This document shows, piece after piece, positions 10,157 through 19,641 of a stretch of 64,000 bases of DNA; the first letter of the stretch is position 1; every line of letters begins with the position of its first letter. Position numbers and translations under genes: made by a program. Source of the DNA: Vavraia culicis subsp. floridensis (lineage: Eukaryota > Microsporidia > Pleistophoridae). Below the pieces are notes generated by a model, which saw nothing but the letters and a program-made list of their open reading frames with translations, did no database searches and was not told the DNA's origin. The stretch spans positions 62,001 to 126,000 of the forward strand of contig NW_007360607.1 of assembly GCF_000192795.1 (NCBI RefSeq). Reading direction: 5' to 3'.

Positions 10157-11749
10157 ATGCGTGAGGATGCCTTCGGAAGTACTGCAAGTAGCCTGAGCGC
10201 AGAAAGACCCGATATAAGAAAAAGAAAACTGTATTTGGTAAAAGTACAGTTGTGTGCTTTCATGGTGTACATAAGCTATATCATGGTTTACTCATCACGA
10301 AATTTGTTGAATGGCATCATAATTGCGAGACAGTCACCTATTGCGAAATGTTTCACGGTTGTGTTCATCATCTTACCAATTACCTTGGTGATGTCCATCT
10401 TGGTGCGGAAGTGGCTATCAAGGTACAGCATACAGATCATGCTGACGTATGCTCTCGCCATATTCTGTTTGTATTTCTTGATTGTAAATCCTTTCGTAGT
10501 ATATTTCAAGCAAATGCTTGACTTTAACGACCTGTTGATCGTCGATTTTGTTGCCGATGGAAAAATTGCATTCAAAAGAATGAGGCTCTTTGCCATATTT
10601 CTCTCCATGCTGACCTCCTGGACAATTACGCTGCAATTTTCGGTAATAAACATTTACGAGGCATTTGTGCAGTACGTCCTCATGTTCTCAATGTTCAACG
10701 AGATTTTCACACAGAAGCAGTACAACGGATTTGTTTCGATAATATTGTTCTGCGAGACCCTAGCTCTTCTGACATCAAGCCTTATTTCTATCCTGCACCA
10801 GCAAATAATAACATCAGTTTCGTACTGCAACAAAGAGTACGTCAATGTTGTATTTACAAATGTTATCTTTGCACTGAATTTCGTACTTTTCCTCATTTTC
10901 GTGCATCTGAAGACTGAGGTCACGAAAGAGAAAGCTGCCTCGGTTCAACGAGCAACTATCGAGCTGCACGCTAATACACCTGAAAGTGAGTATGATTCAG
11001 CGCGTGATAAAGATTTAGGGTCTTTGCTGCGGCTTAAATTTGTGCGCGCAATCAGTGTCAACGTGATAGCGCTTTTCATCCTCAACGAGTTCATGTACAT
11101 TTCGTTTGAGAGCGGCGTGTACACCGTGGCCAAAAAAACATTCAGACACGTTACAAGTACCGTCATCAGGTCGACAGATATTATTCGTTTCGCTTCGTCT
11201 CTGTTAATTCTGGTTGCCTTGTTCTTCTCCGTGCCAAGGCGGCTGATTCAGCACAATTGGAAGTTTCTGGCGTATTCACCGTGTACATGGCTGATAATAG
11301 CCAGTATTTTCCAATTTACCATGGATACGATTCTGAAAGGAGTAGAAGGCGATAGTTTTCAGTTTGTTAACAATTTATTCCAAAGTCTGAGTTCAAGTGA
11401 TAATGTGCACATTAGAGTGTGGATCTACAGAATATATAACAATTTTACGATTTTGGCACTGATATTTGTTCGCATTCTCAGAAATATCGGCTTTCTGATC
11501 GCCAAGGAGACACTGACAATGATGATAGACCGCAAGATACGTCCGCGTTTGCGAACCATCTATGATGGGATGTGTCCACTTATCGGAAAGGCCATCGCAT
11601 CCAGTGTTGTTCTGTTTATGTCAGAGTTGTTCGATTTCCGTGATGCAAGGTCCTTCTCCGTTGTTATGCTGATATTTGCGCTCGTGGTCTTCTGTTCCTG
11701 GATAAATAACACGCGGTACTTAGTGAGAAGGTACTATGGGGCATTTTAG
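10157..11749 (+). CDS. NTT/TLC-family nucleotide carrier-like protein 2, 530 aa
   Basis: Tandem paralogue of the gene at 6430, same strand. Shared blocks include MVYSSRNLLNGIIIARQSPI near residue 40, FVQYVLMFSMFNEIFTQKQY in the middle, and AKETLTMMIDRKIRPRLRTI then YDGMCPLIGKA near the C-terminus. About 11-12 hydrophobic helices are visible, with a charged cytosolic loop around residues 255-295. Expected to sit in the parasite plasma membrane (or possibly the mitosome) and exchange ATP/ADP or other nucleotides; the transport activity is inferred from family resemblance. The N-terminal ~35 residues are hydrophilic and differ from the paralogue, a usual pattern for NTT tails. No C-run precedes the ATG. 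Confidence 0.75.
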   Translation: MREDAFGSTASSLSAERPDIRKRKLYLVKVQLCAFMVYISYIMVYSSRNLLNGIIIARQSPIAKCFTVVFIILPITLVMSILVRKWLSRYSIQIMLTYALAIFCLYFLIVNPFVVYFKQMLDFNDLLIVDFVADGKIAFKRMRLFAIFLSMLTSWTITLQFSVINIYEAFVQYVLMFSMFNEIFTQKQYNGFVSIILFCETLALLTSSLISILHQQIITSVSYCNKEYVNVVFTNVIFALNFVLFLIFVHLKTEVTKEKAASVQRATIELHANTPESEYDSARDKDLGSLLRLKFVRAISVNVIALFILNEFMYISFESGVYTVAKKTFRHVTSTVIRSTDIIRFASSLLILVALFFSVPRRLIQHNWKFLAYSPCTWLIIASIFQFTMDTILKGVEGDSFQFVNNLFQSLSSSDNVHIRVWIYRIYNNFTILALIFVRILRNIGFLIAKETLTMMIDRKIRPRLRTIYDGMCPLIGKAIASSVVLFMSELFDFRDARSFSVVMLIFALVVFCSWINNTRYLVRRYYGAF

Positions 11750-12968
11750 GGCGCTTACCAGTTCGGAATTAAAAATTCTTCGTTTAAAACCACCTCAATC
11801 GTTATTATTCAAGGCATTCCCTGTTAAGCAAAACTCTGTGTTGTTATTGCTCATAGGTTGCACTAAAGACGTGTGAAAATTTCATCACGCCGAACGGCTT
11901 TCCTAAATACGCATACTGCAAACGCATATTTCCATATAATTTTTATGATAACACAGTATGTCATACCAGTACAATAATATATTTATTGTTTTTGGTTTAT
12001 AACCAGGCTTTCAAGGCATGTTTAGAGGTAGAATACATCTGAAGTATGCTAACAGCTATTAAGAATCATTTTACGTCAAACAGCTTTCATTTATTGCTAA
12101 ACATTTCATCGCTGCTTACCACAGGGCTGACAATGCCTTTGAAACGGTATCAGCGAATATGCAACCGGTTTGTCACGTAGTGCTGCCAATAGAACACAAT
12201 ATTTGAGACCAAGGATTAAAACAATGCTATATTCATACACTTATCTACGTTGAACAAGGAAAGTATCGTAAGATGCTGTTTATACGGTGTATCTTCGATT
12301 CGCATCATGGGATAAAAACTTTCTCTTCTCGTTGTATTTTACGTGTTCTCCACATTTTTGTGGTTATATTTTTCTGCACAGCTCAAAATAAATCATATAA
12401 TTGTGTTTATGTCGTATTTTGGTCATCCAAGGCCTATTGAACGCTTGAACCGAAGTTACGTTCGCTTTTTTCTTATAAAAGCTACTTTCCTAAAATAACA
12501 CGTCTTAGCACCTCAGTGACCAAAGGTGGTGCTGATTGAATCAGATATTGCATCAAACGGTAAAAATGATCCTTTCTACTGAGCCGGCCCTTATTTTCAC
12601 AAATCAATAAACAAGGCTTGGAACACCGCTATACAAAATACTGCTTTTGCTCGTTCGGGAAGCGCAGAATCTCGGAAAGCAACTTAAATTGTTAACCGAG
12701 TCATTGGCGGTGAGTTTAATTATTTTAGACTTCCTACCGGAGATGTAACCCACAACAAAGGCAAGCAGAAATATTAACAGGGTATAACACGGCATTCACA
12801 AGAAAATAATTGATCACACAGCAAACACCCACCAATATATCACACGTTCAAACGGTGCAGCTCTATCTTCCCGTTCATCAAGCGATGTAACCAACCAATT
12901 CTAAACTTTTTCCTCGATATTCATTTTAATTATATTGACAATCGTATTTACAATGCATGGCGCACGAA
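11750..12968. other. 1.2-kb spacer
   Basis: AT-rich. A 30-codon minus-strand frame at 12216-12308 starts right after CCC, and a 63-codon minus-strand frame at 12604-12795 is listed separately. Nothing else is supported. Confidence 0.5.
12604..12795 (-). CDS. possible small single-pass membrane protein, 63 aa
   Basis: Begins with a strongly hydrophobic segment (YTLLIFLLAFVVGYISG) followed by a Lys/Arg cluster, giving an N-out/C-in or signal-anchor topology, then a Ser-rich tail. It starts with ATG but lacks the C-run start signal seen at most genes here, and resembles no known family. It may be chance. Confidence 0.25.
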   Translation of the reverse strand: MPCYTLLIFLLAFVVGYISGRKSKIIKLTANDSVNNLSCFPRFCASRTSKSSILYSGVPSLVY

Positions 12969-13457
12969 TTATTGCAGGTGTCTATATTCGTTACTAAAAT
13001 GGGGATGGGGCTCACCAAAATCTTTTTCGGTGTAACTTTTATTTTTAAACGCCTTTCCGCCATCTTTATACCTCATAAAGTACTTCTTGGTGATCTCCGC
13101 GTAATAATACATCCCAAGCTGCTTCATAGACCGTATCAGATCGTCCCCTGTTATGGTTTTCCTGTTCTCGCTTTCGCATATCTCTTTGGCCATGCACGTA
13201 ACAATTGCTATAAACTCGCTGGCACTCTTCTGCATTAGTTCCTTTGCGTCTTTTGCTATCTTCGCGCTTCTTGGTATAGGGCCTTTCATGATCTTGGAAA
13301 TGTTTGCTATTGGAAGTAGTCTATCAGTTGTCTTCAACGGACCATAAGAATTTTTGTCCATGTCCACATCAATTTTAAATTCTTGTTTTTTATATTTGCT
13401 TGGTTTCATTGTGTCTTGGTTTGTTTCATTCGTGCTGAATTGATTAGTTTCAGTCAT
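12969..13457 (-). CDS. NF-YB/HAP3 histone-fold CCAAT-binding subunit, 162 aa
   Basis: Histone-fold subunit of the NF-Y (HAP2/3/5) transcription factor that recognises CCAAT boxes with NF-YC and NF-YA. The core matches the NF-YB signature: DRLLPIANISKIMKGPIP, then KIAKDAKELMQK, SEFIAIVTCMA, and RKTITGDDLIRSMKQLGM. This distinguishes it from NC2-beta and archaeal-type histones. A 50-residue polar N-terminus (Asn/Thr/Lys) and a ~25-residue basic C-terminus flank the fold. The frame extends to 13535, but ATG 13457 has CCCC at -10 to -13 and is chosen. NF-YB needs NF-YC and NF-YA, which are not in this window. Confidence 0.88.
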   Translation of the reverse strand: MTETNQFSTNETNQDTMKPSKYKKQEFKIDVDMDKNSYGPLKTTDRLLPIANISKIMKGPIPRSAKIAKDAKELMQKSASEFIAIVTCMAKEICESENRKTITGDDLIRSMKQLGMYYYAEITKKYFMRYKDGGKAFKNKSYTEKDFGEPHPHFSNEYRHLQ

Positions 13458-14364
13458 CGCCGATAAGGGGCTGAAACACAATTTGAAATGTAAAAAATGT
13501 TGAGAAAGCCGCGCAAATGGAGATAAAAGACGCATTCGTGCGATTGTGAGTGCTGTATCACAAAAAATGAGGGCTACTCGCCATCACAAAAATTTTTGCA
13601 ATATCTGAACTTGTGATTTTAACCGAAACGTGTTGCAAAATTATCAAAAATCAACACATTTTATGGTTCGAAAGAAAACGCGCGCGGCTGTTGTTACGAA
13701 TGGTTGCGCATTATTGATCTGTGCTGTGCCGAAATGTTCGAGCTGGCCTTTTTGTGTGATTCGGGTTGAATTCCTGGCCAGTCTCTAGGAAAACACTTGT
13801 CCGAAGTCTCTTGCCTGTTCAGACACGAGAACCATTATTTAAAACACAATGAATAGGCTAGAGAGGTGAGACATTTTATCACGAACAGTATTGAGAGTGG
13901 ACAATGATCCATATGACATTTACTTATCACAAAACATACGTAGAACACTGCTATACGGACACATAGATCTAAGACTTTTCTGGAACATGCCAATATTGTG
14001 AATTCGAACCTTTGTTATGGAGAAAATTGAACGAAACATTGGTGTATTGCTAGCTATAATATAAAGCATTACGTGCCTTTTTCGTGCCGTACTTGCATAC
14101 GCAACCATTTTTCAAATCATGTTTTCAACGCCGATGTATGATATGATAAATGGACACAACGTTTTTTGCACCACAGAAATTCAAGCCATCAATAATTCGC
14201 AGGTACTGAATGACGATAAACCATGGCGTGATACTGAATGATACCTATCCCTCCCTTGTGTGGAATATCGGTGCACATTTACTCCACGCATCTCTGCCTT
14301 GTTCGGGAAGCAACAAAGAATATTTACAACGTATCTTGTGGTTTTATAGCCACGCTATACCGGT

Positions 14365-14537
14365 AATACGAATGGACATGATGCCTTTTGCTTCCATTTA
14401 CTTAGAAAATGTTACCACGCTACGAGTTGAATGCTTATATTCACATACACTGCAATACGAATGGACATGATGCCTTTTGCTTCCATTTACTTAGAAAATG
14501 TTACCACGCTACGAGTTGAATGCTTATATTCACATAC
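14365..14537. repeat. 84-bp tandem direct repeat, 89-bp period
   Basis: Copies 14365-14448 and 14454-14537 look identical and are separated by the five bases ACTGC. Their near-perfect identity implies a recent duplication in the 5' flank of the gene starting at 14622. Confidence 0.9.
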
Positions 14538-14616
14538 TCTGATACGCGCATATCATGAACTCGAGTTTTTGGCATTTCCAAATTGTTTAAGCAATTCATA
14601 AAATTTGCTCACGAGG

Positions 14617-14621
14617 CCCCC
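14617..14621 (+). promoter_or_regulatory. C-run directly upstream of start codon
   Basis: CCCCC abuts the ATG at 14622 and supports that codon over the TTG-initiated extension of the frame. Confidence 0.5.
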
Positions 14622-15452
14622 ATGTCCTCGTTCCCGCTTGATCCAACCTTTCTCACGAAAGACGAGGAAAATGGAAAAAAACTCACAATAGAGGATGTAA
14701 GAGATGAGTATGAAAGGATAAGAGAACAGATGTACAAGGAAATGGAAATAGAGAGGGTACAGAACAACATTTATCAGAAGTTGTACAACAGAACGAAGAG
14801 TAACACGTTTTACTTCGACAGAGTACAGAAACGAGATGAAATAGCATCGCATGCAGAGGATGATGCCTATACAATAATGAATTCGTTAGCTGTAGCGAAA
14901 CATAATGGTGACAGTGCGAACGAAGTGATAGATGAGACCAGACGAGGAGAATATATTGGCTCAGAGGGTATCGCTGACACAATCGTGGAAAGTGAAGTTG
15001 AGGATGATTCAAATATTGTGGACCTCAACAATATTACCGATTCAGAGGAAGAATCTATGCAACAAGACCGGTACGTAAGTAAGTATTTGGATATAGAGGC
15101 CGAAGAGGGAAGTACCGGAAGTGAAATAGAGGTGATGGAAGAGAAATATGAATATTCAAAGGATACAAGAAACCAGGATGATATTATAAAGAGATTAGAG
15201 AGAAAGTACCTGAGAAGAAAGAAAGTTGAAAAGTTGGAGCCACTTTTCAAAATAGAGGATGTGTCGAGCAGTGAGGAAGCCCTAGACTTCGTTAATCTTA
15301 GCACGGATAACATTGAATGCAATATTACGAAGGATGAGGACAGCGTGGAATGTGTAGAGAACGAAAGAGAAAGAGATATGGATGAACATATGGCGGGTAG
15401 AGATGCAAATTTATATGACTTTATGAAATCATCGCGCAAGAAGCGTAGGTAA
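14622..15452 (+). CDS. acidic orphan protein with basic nuclear-type tail, 276 aa
   Basis: Not recognised. Residues ~20-75 are charged and likely helical or coiled coil (EDVRDEYERIREQMYKE). The middle is very acidic with Ser/Glu runs (DSEEESM, EAEEGSTGSEIE). A basic helix KRLERKYLRRKKVEK sits near residue 195, and the protein ends SSRKKRR, which resembles a nuclear localisation signal. No membrane segments and almost no cysteine. Composition suits a chromatin, RNA-processing or ribosome-biogenesis factor, but that is only inference. ATG is set by the adjacent CCCCC. Confidence 0.8.
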   Translation: MSSFPLDPTFLTKDEENGKKLTIEDVRDEYERIREQMYKEMEIERVQNNIYQKLYNRTKSNTFYFDRVQKRDEIASHAEDDAYTIMNSLAVAKHNGDSANEVIDETRRGEYIGSEGIADTIVESEVEDDSNIVDLNNITDSEEESMQQDRYVSKYLDIEAEEGSTGSEIEVMEEKYEYSKDTRNQDDIIKRLERKYLRRKKVEKLEPLFKIEDVSSSEEALDFVNLSTDNIECNITKDEDSVECVENERERDMDEHMAGRDANLYDFMKSSRKKRR

Positions 15453-15788
15453 TCCAACTTAAAACTACTCCTGGTGCTATACCCTGATTAATCGCTGAAA
15501 ATAGGTAAAATTGTTAATATAAAGTCTTCAGACGATTTATTGGTGTTTATGTTCTGTATAATTTCTCATATTAACAAATTGATTGTTAAAATCTTTCATT
15601 CAAATATACCTGTTGCTAGGTTCATGCTCGAGTGGCACGATTTAGACTTTCCAAATAATTTTTGATAGATATTTCGTGATCATAGATTGAAGTGATCTGC
15701 GGTTCGCAGTGATTTTATATGCTGATAACACGGACAGCAACGACTTCGCTGCCATTAATATGTTTTGGATCGACTGCCCCCACCAGAA
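15453..15788. other. 336-bp spacer with overlapping upstream reading frame
   Basis: An ATG at 15760 opens an 11-codon frame (with stop) whose TGA overlaps the ATG of the next gene (ATGA). CCCCC at 15777-15781 lies between them and may mark a transcript start downstream of the first ATG. Confidence 0.4.
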
Positions 15789-16619
15789 ATGAAGTTTCTT
15801 ATAAACAAAGAACGAGAGCAAATATTAAACGGCGATTACAAGCCAAAGGCAAGATTTACATACGTTTACGCACTGCTTAAGTCACAGAAAGTGAGGAAAA
15901 GAAAAGAAATTGACTATAAAAAGCTGTCTACATCCAAACTACTCAGTTCAAAAAATTACAACAAAAAGTTGGTCGAGGAGTTGAAGACAAGACCGTTTAA
16001 AAAGATAATCAAGTACTTTGAGACAATCTCACCTCTGAAGAACGAGCTGTACTATTGGCACCCATCAAGAAAAGTAAACGATCCCTTGACACTACTGATC
16101 AAGGTGCACAAGCAGAGTGAGTTATTGAAGAAGATACGGACAGAGAAGTGCGAAGCGTTGATATTTAAGTGCAGAGGATTCGACAAGTTTGAGAGTATGC
16201 TGCAAGAGAGGATAAATATGAACGAGCTTAAGGTGTTGAACGAGGATTATAATTTTTTTGGCAAGTTTTGGACTATCAAGAAGGGAAAAATGCAGGAGTT
16301 CTATGATTACATGGGTAAGAAGGGCGCAATAACCAACAAGAATAGGAAAACCATCGATGTGGTGCAGCGTATCATCACGCATCCCTACTGGTGTGACAAT
16401 ACATGTGCAGCCCCATTTTCGTTTCTTAAAATGCCGTGTATGAAAAATTTAGATTTTTCAGTTGTAGAGTGCTACTCATTTTTGGAGATTGAAATTGGAG
16501 AGAGGACAGTTACGGTGAGTTTCAGGGAATTTAATGGGCTGTTAAAGAAGGACAAAAAGTATGAAGCGGTTTGGTGTGCCCTAGGAGTGAGTTATAGCGA
16601 GACAATCGAAATAGATTAA
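15789..16619 (+). CDS. basic orphan protein, 276 aa
   Basis: Not recognised. Lys-rich N-terminal half (for example RKRKEIDYKKLSTSKLLSSK) with predicted helices, then a more globular C-terminal half that includes HPYWCDNTCAAPFSFLKMP and an aromatic, beta-rich segment (ECYSFLEIEIGERTVTVSF). No signal peptide or membrane segment. The high charge suggests nucleic-acid or ribosome association, which is inference only. The start is the ATG following CCCCC at -8 to -12; the longer frame begins with TTG and is not used. Confidence 0.8.
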   Translation: MKFLINKEREQILNGDYKPKARFTYVYALLKSQKVRKRKEIDYKKLSTSKLLSSKNYNKKLVEELKTRPFKKIIKYFETISPLKNELYYWHPSRKVNDPLTLLIKVHKQSELLKKIRTEKCEALIFKCRGFDKFESMLQERINMNELKVLNEDYNFFGKFWTIKKGKMQEFYDYMGKKGAITNKNRKTIDVVQRIITHPYWCDNTCAAPFSFLKMPCMKNLDFSVVECYSFLEIEIGERTVTVSFREFNGLLKKDKKYEAVWCALGVSYSETIEID

Positions 16620-16909
16620 ATGTGTTTGATAAGCAATGTGCTATTGGTACAAATGGAAATGTTGAAACATAAAAATTGCATCTCTACATTTTATCATATA
16701 AATAAAAAGACAACTCGAAAGATGATTTCTCCTAATGAAACGTTTTGGGGTATCACAAGCAGATGATTCCATTACTGCCACGTAAAGATATATCAAACGC
16801 AGATATCACCCGTCACACACCCTTTCAATCGTTAATTTGTTGTATATTACACGAAATTAAAAGGCCTGCGTAAAAATGCACATCCCCTAAAAATTTGATT
16901 TTCCTGGCA

Positions 16910-17497
16910 ATGTCTTCCGCTCACCAGATTTCTATTCTCAAATGTAAGAAGTGTAACGATATGATACTTACTGGCAGTGTGGGAAGTCACCACTGCACCA
17001 AGTCTAACAGCGACGCGAAAAAGACGAACAAAGTAAAAAAAGTCTTCTCTGTGGATCGGTATTGTGCCGTACCGGAGAACGGAGTTCCATGCAAAAATTC
17101 TCTTACGTGCCGGTTGCATTCGCTAGAGCAGAAAAATAAGGTACAAGGACGTGTTTATCCGGTGGAAGACCTGATAAGAATTTGGAAGAGAGAAAAAAAT
17201 AGGAGAAGATGCGTTCGAATTAGAGAGCCTAAGTGCCTGGACATAGAACTAAAAAACAAGGCATTGGAAATTGTGAAGGGATTAAAGCCTGTGGTGGAGT
17301 ACAGGTTCGATGACCAGAAATTTTTGAGAGAATCCAAAGAGATAAGGAGCATTTTTTCGGCACTCAAAAAAGACAATAATGGCAGTGTGTCGATGTCATC
17401 TACTCCCGTCAACGAAAAAATTAGCAAAAAAGTTGGGCTCGCCACAAGGAAGTACAAACAAAGGGGACAGAAACAGGGGTCTAGCCTCAAACAATAG
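16910..17497 (+). CDS. SGF73: SCA7-domain protein, Sgf73/ataxin-7-like SAGA subunit, 195 aa
   Basis: Likely anchors the histone H2B deubiquitinase module to SAGA. The SCA7 domain is clear: DRYCAVPENGVPCKNSLTC, then RLHSLEQKNKVQGRV and PVEDLI, with the Cys and His zinc ligands present (CAV...C...C..H). An N-terminal CKKC...H.C finger (about residues 12-30) matches the first zinc finger of ataxin-7/Sgf73. A basic tail follows. It is much shorter than yeast Sgf73 (657 aa), as usual in reduced genomes. Start at the in-frame ATG; CCCC lies 24-27 nt upstream. Ubp8, Sgf11 and Sus1 are not in this window. Confidence 0.85.
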   Translation: MSSAHQISILKCKKCNDMILTGSVGSHHCTKSNSDAKKTNKVKKVFSVDRYCAVPENGVPCKNSLTCRLHSLEQKNKVQGRVYPVEDLIRIWKREKNRRRCVRIREPKCLDIELKNKALEIVKGLKPVVEYRFDDQKFLRESKEIRSIFSALKKDNNGSVSMSSTPVNEKISKKVGLATRKYKQRGQKQGSSLKQ

Positions 17498-18291
17498 AAG
17501 GTTGCGAGCATCTGCGATGCATTCGCCTATCGATAGCGGTGGCTGTGGATCATCAGAACAGTTGCTGGTACTGACCGGAGTGTGCGGCCAAAGGTGAATG
17601 CCAAGGCGTTCATGGCTACAAATATGGTACTTGTGTGTATCTTTGTTCGTGATAACCTAGCGAGTGTACAACACCGCAGGTGGAAGCACAAAACATTTTT
17701 AGGATACTACTCTCTTACTTCAACATCAAATAAAATATTTTCACATAGTACTGGGATAATTCTTGGCCGCGAAAATGGGCAGAGACACATCTTAGCATGG
17801 TACATATTTAATTTACCTTTTTCGATTTAAACATCGAATTACATCCAAAATACTGTTTTTATCGTTGCTATCCCAATGTATAGGCAGTGCTGGTGTCAAC
17901 GCGTGTTAAATAAACATTTTTACTTTCGTGTAACATTGGTACAAGCTCATTTTATGGCAACCATAACCATACTGGTATTCAAAGCGTGTGACTGCCGTAA
18001 CAAACCATTTGGATCAAACGCTGCTGATTAAACTTTTTTTGATAAATCGAACATCCCTCGTACAATATACCGTCATATTTCCATACCAGACGGTGTTTAC
18101 CGCACTAAGCACTGTAATTGTGCTACTGGAATCAAATACGTTCAGCTGCTTGATAGTTTGCGAAAATTATCATCGCATCATGTCTATATCAACCAAAGCG
18201 TTCTCTCAAATAGCAATACCAACCATTAATTTACGTAAATGGTTTATTACTTTGCCATATAAGCCGTTCAAAACATGGGCTCGCATTGCCA
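17498..18291. other. 0.8-kb spacer
   Basis: Only short frames. One of 51 codons at 17876 has CCC nearby but unconvincing composition. Nothing is supported. Confidence 0.5.
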
Positions 18292-18831
18292 ATGGAAAAT
18301 TCAACAACTTACACAGAGCAATTGGTACCAACAGTAGCACTAGAACTTAGCACAGACTCCACAAATGAACTGCCCTATGACATATTAAGCAATATTAGCA
18401 CACTACCTGTAATAATCGGTATTGTCATTCTGTTTTTTTGCGGCTCAGTGCTACTATACCTGGTAGTACACTATATCAGGAACAAATGGTGCACAAATAC
18501 TTCTCTTGTGTCGCATAGAGCTGTCGAATTTTTAACTTCTGATGCAGAGCACAGATTCGTAGAAAGTCGAGTCGTAATAGGTCTAACGCCGTACAATGAA
18601 GCATCTATCAGAAATACGACAGGAAGACAAAATTATGGGAATTCCGCATCTTGTTCCATCTCTGATGAGGGGATCGTGTTGGAGAACGAATATTCTTATT
18701 CATCAGGTCCAAGGGATGCAAATATGCCAATTTACATCTTTGAACCTCCACTGTTATGCTACCCAACTATTACTCTTCCAAGTTATGAGCAGTCAACAAC
18801 CTCACCATTACCACCGTATTCAGAGAAATAA
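18292..18831 (+). CDS. single-pass membrane protein with two LPxY motifs, 179 aa
   Basis: Extracytoplasmic N-terminus of ~38 residues with possible N-glycosylation sites (NST, NIS), one transmembrane helix at about 41-62 (IIGIVILFFCGSVLLYLVV), then a ~115-residue cytosolic tail ending LPSYEQS and LPPYSEK. [LP]PxY motifs bind WW domains of Nedd4/Rsp5 ubiquitin ligases. A short lumenal domain, one TM and tail PY motifs match the layout of yeast Rsp5 adaptors such as Rcr1/2 and Ssh4. Adaptor function is inference. GGG lies at -12 to -14. AATAAA overlaps the TAA stop. Confidence 0.7.
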   Translation: MENSTTYTEQLVPTVALELSTDSTNELPYDILSNISTLPVIIGIVILFFCGSVLLYLVVHYIRNKWCTNTSLVSHRAVEFLTSDAEHRFVESRVVIGLTPYNEASIRNTTGRQNYGNSASCSISDEGIVLENEYSYSSGPRDANMPIYIFEPPLLCYPTITLPSYEQSTTSPLPPYSEK

Positions 18832-19641
18832 AAATGCTTATAATTTAGCACTGCTTTCATATTTGAAGTATTTTCTGTACATGTAACAATCTCGGGCAGA
18901 GTGCCCTTCGTTCTGATCATCCGTTCACAGAATTATACATAGAAGAAAACAGAACGGTATAAACGGGTTCAAATGCTTCTAATCACGAACATTGCATTTA
19001 CGTAAGCAAGATATGTTACTAGCACTCATATGGTAGGCCACTGGCTGTTACGACACCGTTTAGCATCTACAAGATCGATCGTAACAAATTCAAATCAAGC
19101 ATAGCTCAAAAGGAGTGTTTTGTTACGCAAGGTGCGTGATATTGCAGGAATTTTGTAGTGGTTGAATCCAAAACGGTCACAGAGCACAACTTGCAATGAG
19201 TTTATTACCTCTTGTAAAAAAGATAATTGCGTTGTCTGTTTAACCGATCAGAAGTGAATAGAACATGCCTGTGTTTGACCATTAATGATCCTCATTGGCA
19301 ATTTACGGAACACTTTCGTTAAAATGGAGAAATCGATACCTCCACGATATGGCATACAACAAAATATGTTAGTACTGTGCAAAGGCCATTTTCAAAAAGC
19401 GGAATATAACTATCATGTATTACATTATCAGGATGAACTCGATGATAAGTTTCATCAAGTGCTTACTGGTTTGGCCATAACTGAAGAATTTTGAATTGAA
19501 ACACACGAAGAGCACTAAAAATTACTAATTCACTATTAATACGCTAGCAAGCAAAGTCATGGCCATATATTTCCCCAATTGAGTAAAGTTAAGCAGAAGA
19601 GATAAACATGGTTCGATTGAACAAAAAACTAATTTAATGAA
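18832..19641. other. 0.8-kb spacer with a doubtful short ORF
   Basis: Contains the 69-codon frame at 19285 listed separately; otherwise nothing is recognised. Confidence 0.5.
19285..19494 (+). CDS. doubtful short ORF, 69 aa
   Basis: ATG-initiated frame of unremarkable, moderately protein-like composition; Met14 (MEKSIPPRYG) is an alternative start. No C-run or G-run precedes either ATG and no family is recognised. Confidence 0.2.
   Translation: MILIGNLRNTFVKMEKSIPPRYGIQQNMLVLCKGHFQKAEYNYHVLHYQDELDDKFHQVLTGLAITEEF

Larger units (their letters stand above)
13458..14621. other. 1.2-kb spacer with tandem duplication
   Basis: Contains an 84-bp direct repeat (14365-14537) just upstream of the next gene. 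No supported gene. Confidence 0.6.

Noticed and set aside
12216..12308. 30-codon minus-strand frame right after CCC
   Set aside because: Too short to separate from chance; the C-run alone is weak evidence.
14867..15457. 196-codon minus-strand frame opposite the acidic orphan
   Set aside because: Shadow of the plus-strand gene: Ser/Leu-rich antisense of Glu/Lys codons.
17876..18031. 51-codon plus-strand frame with CCC nearby
   Set aside because: Composition is unconvincing, with no 3' signal and no homology.
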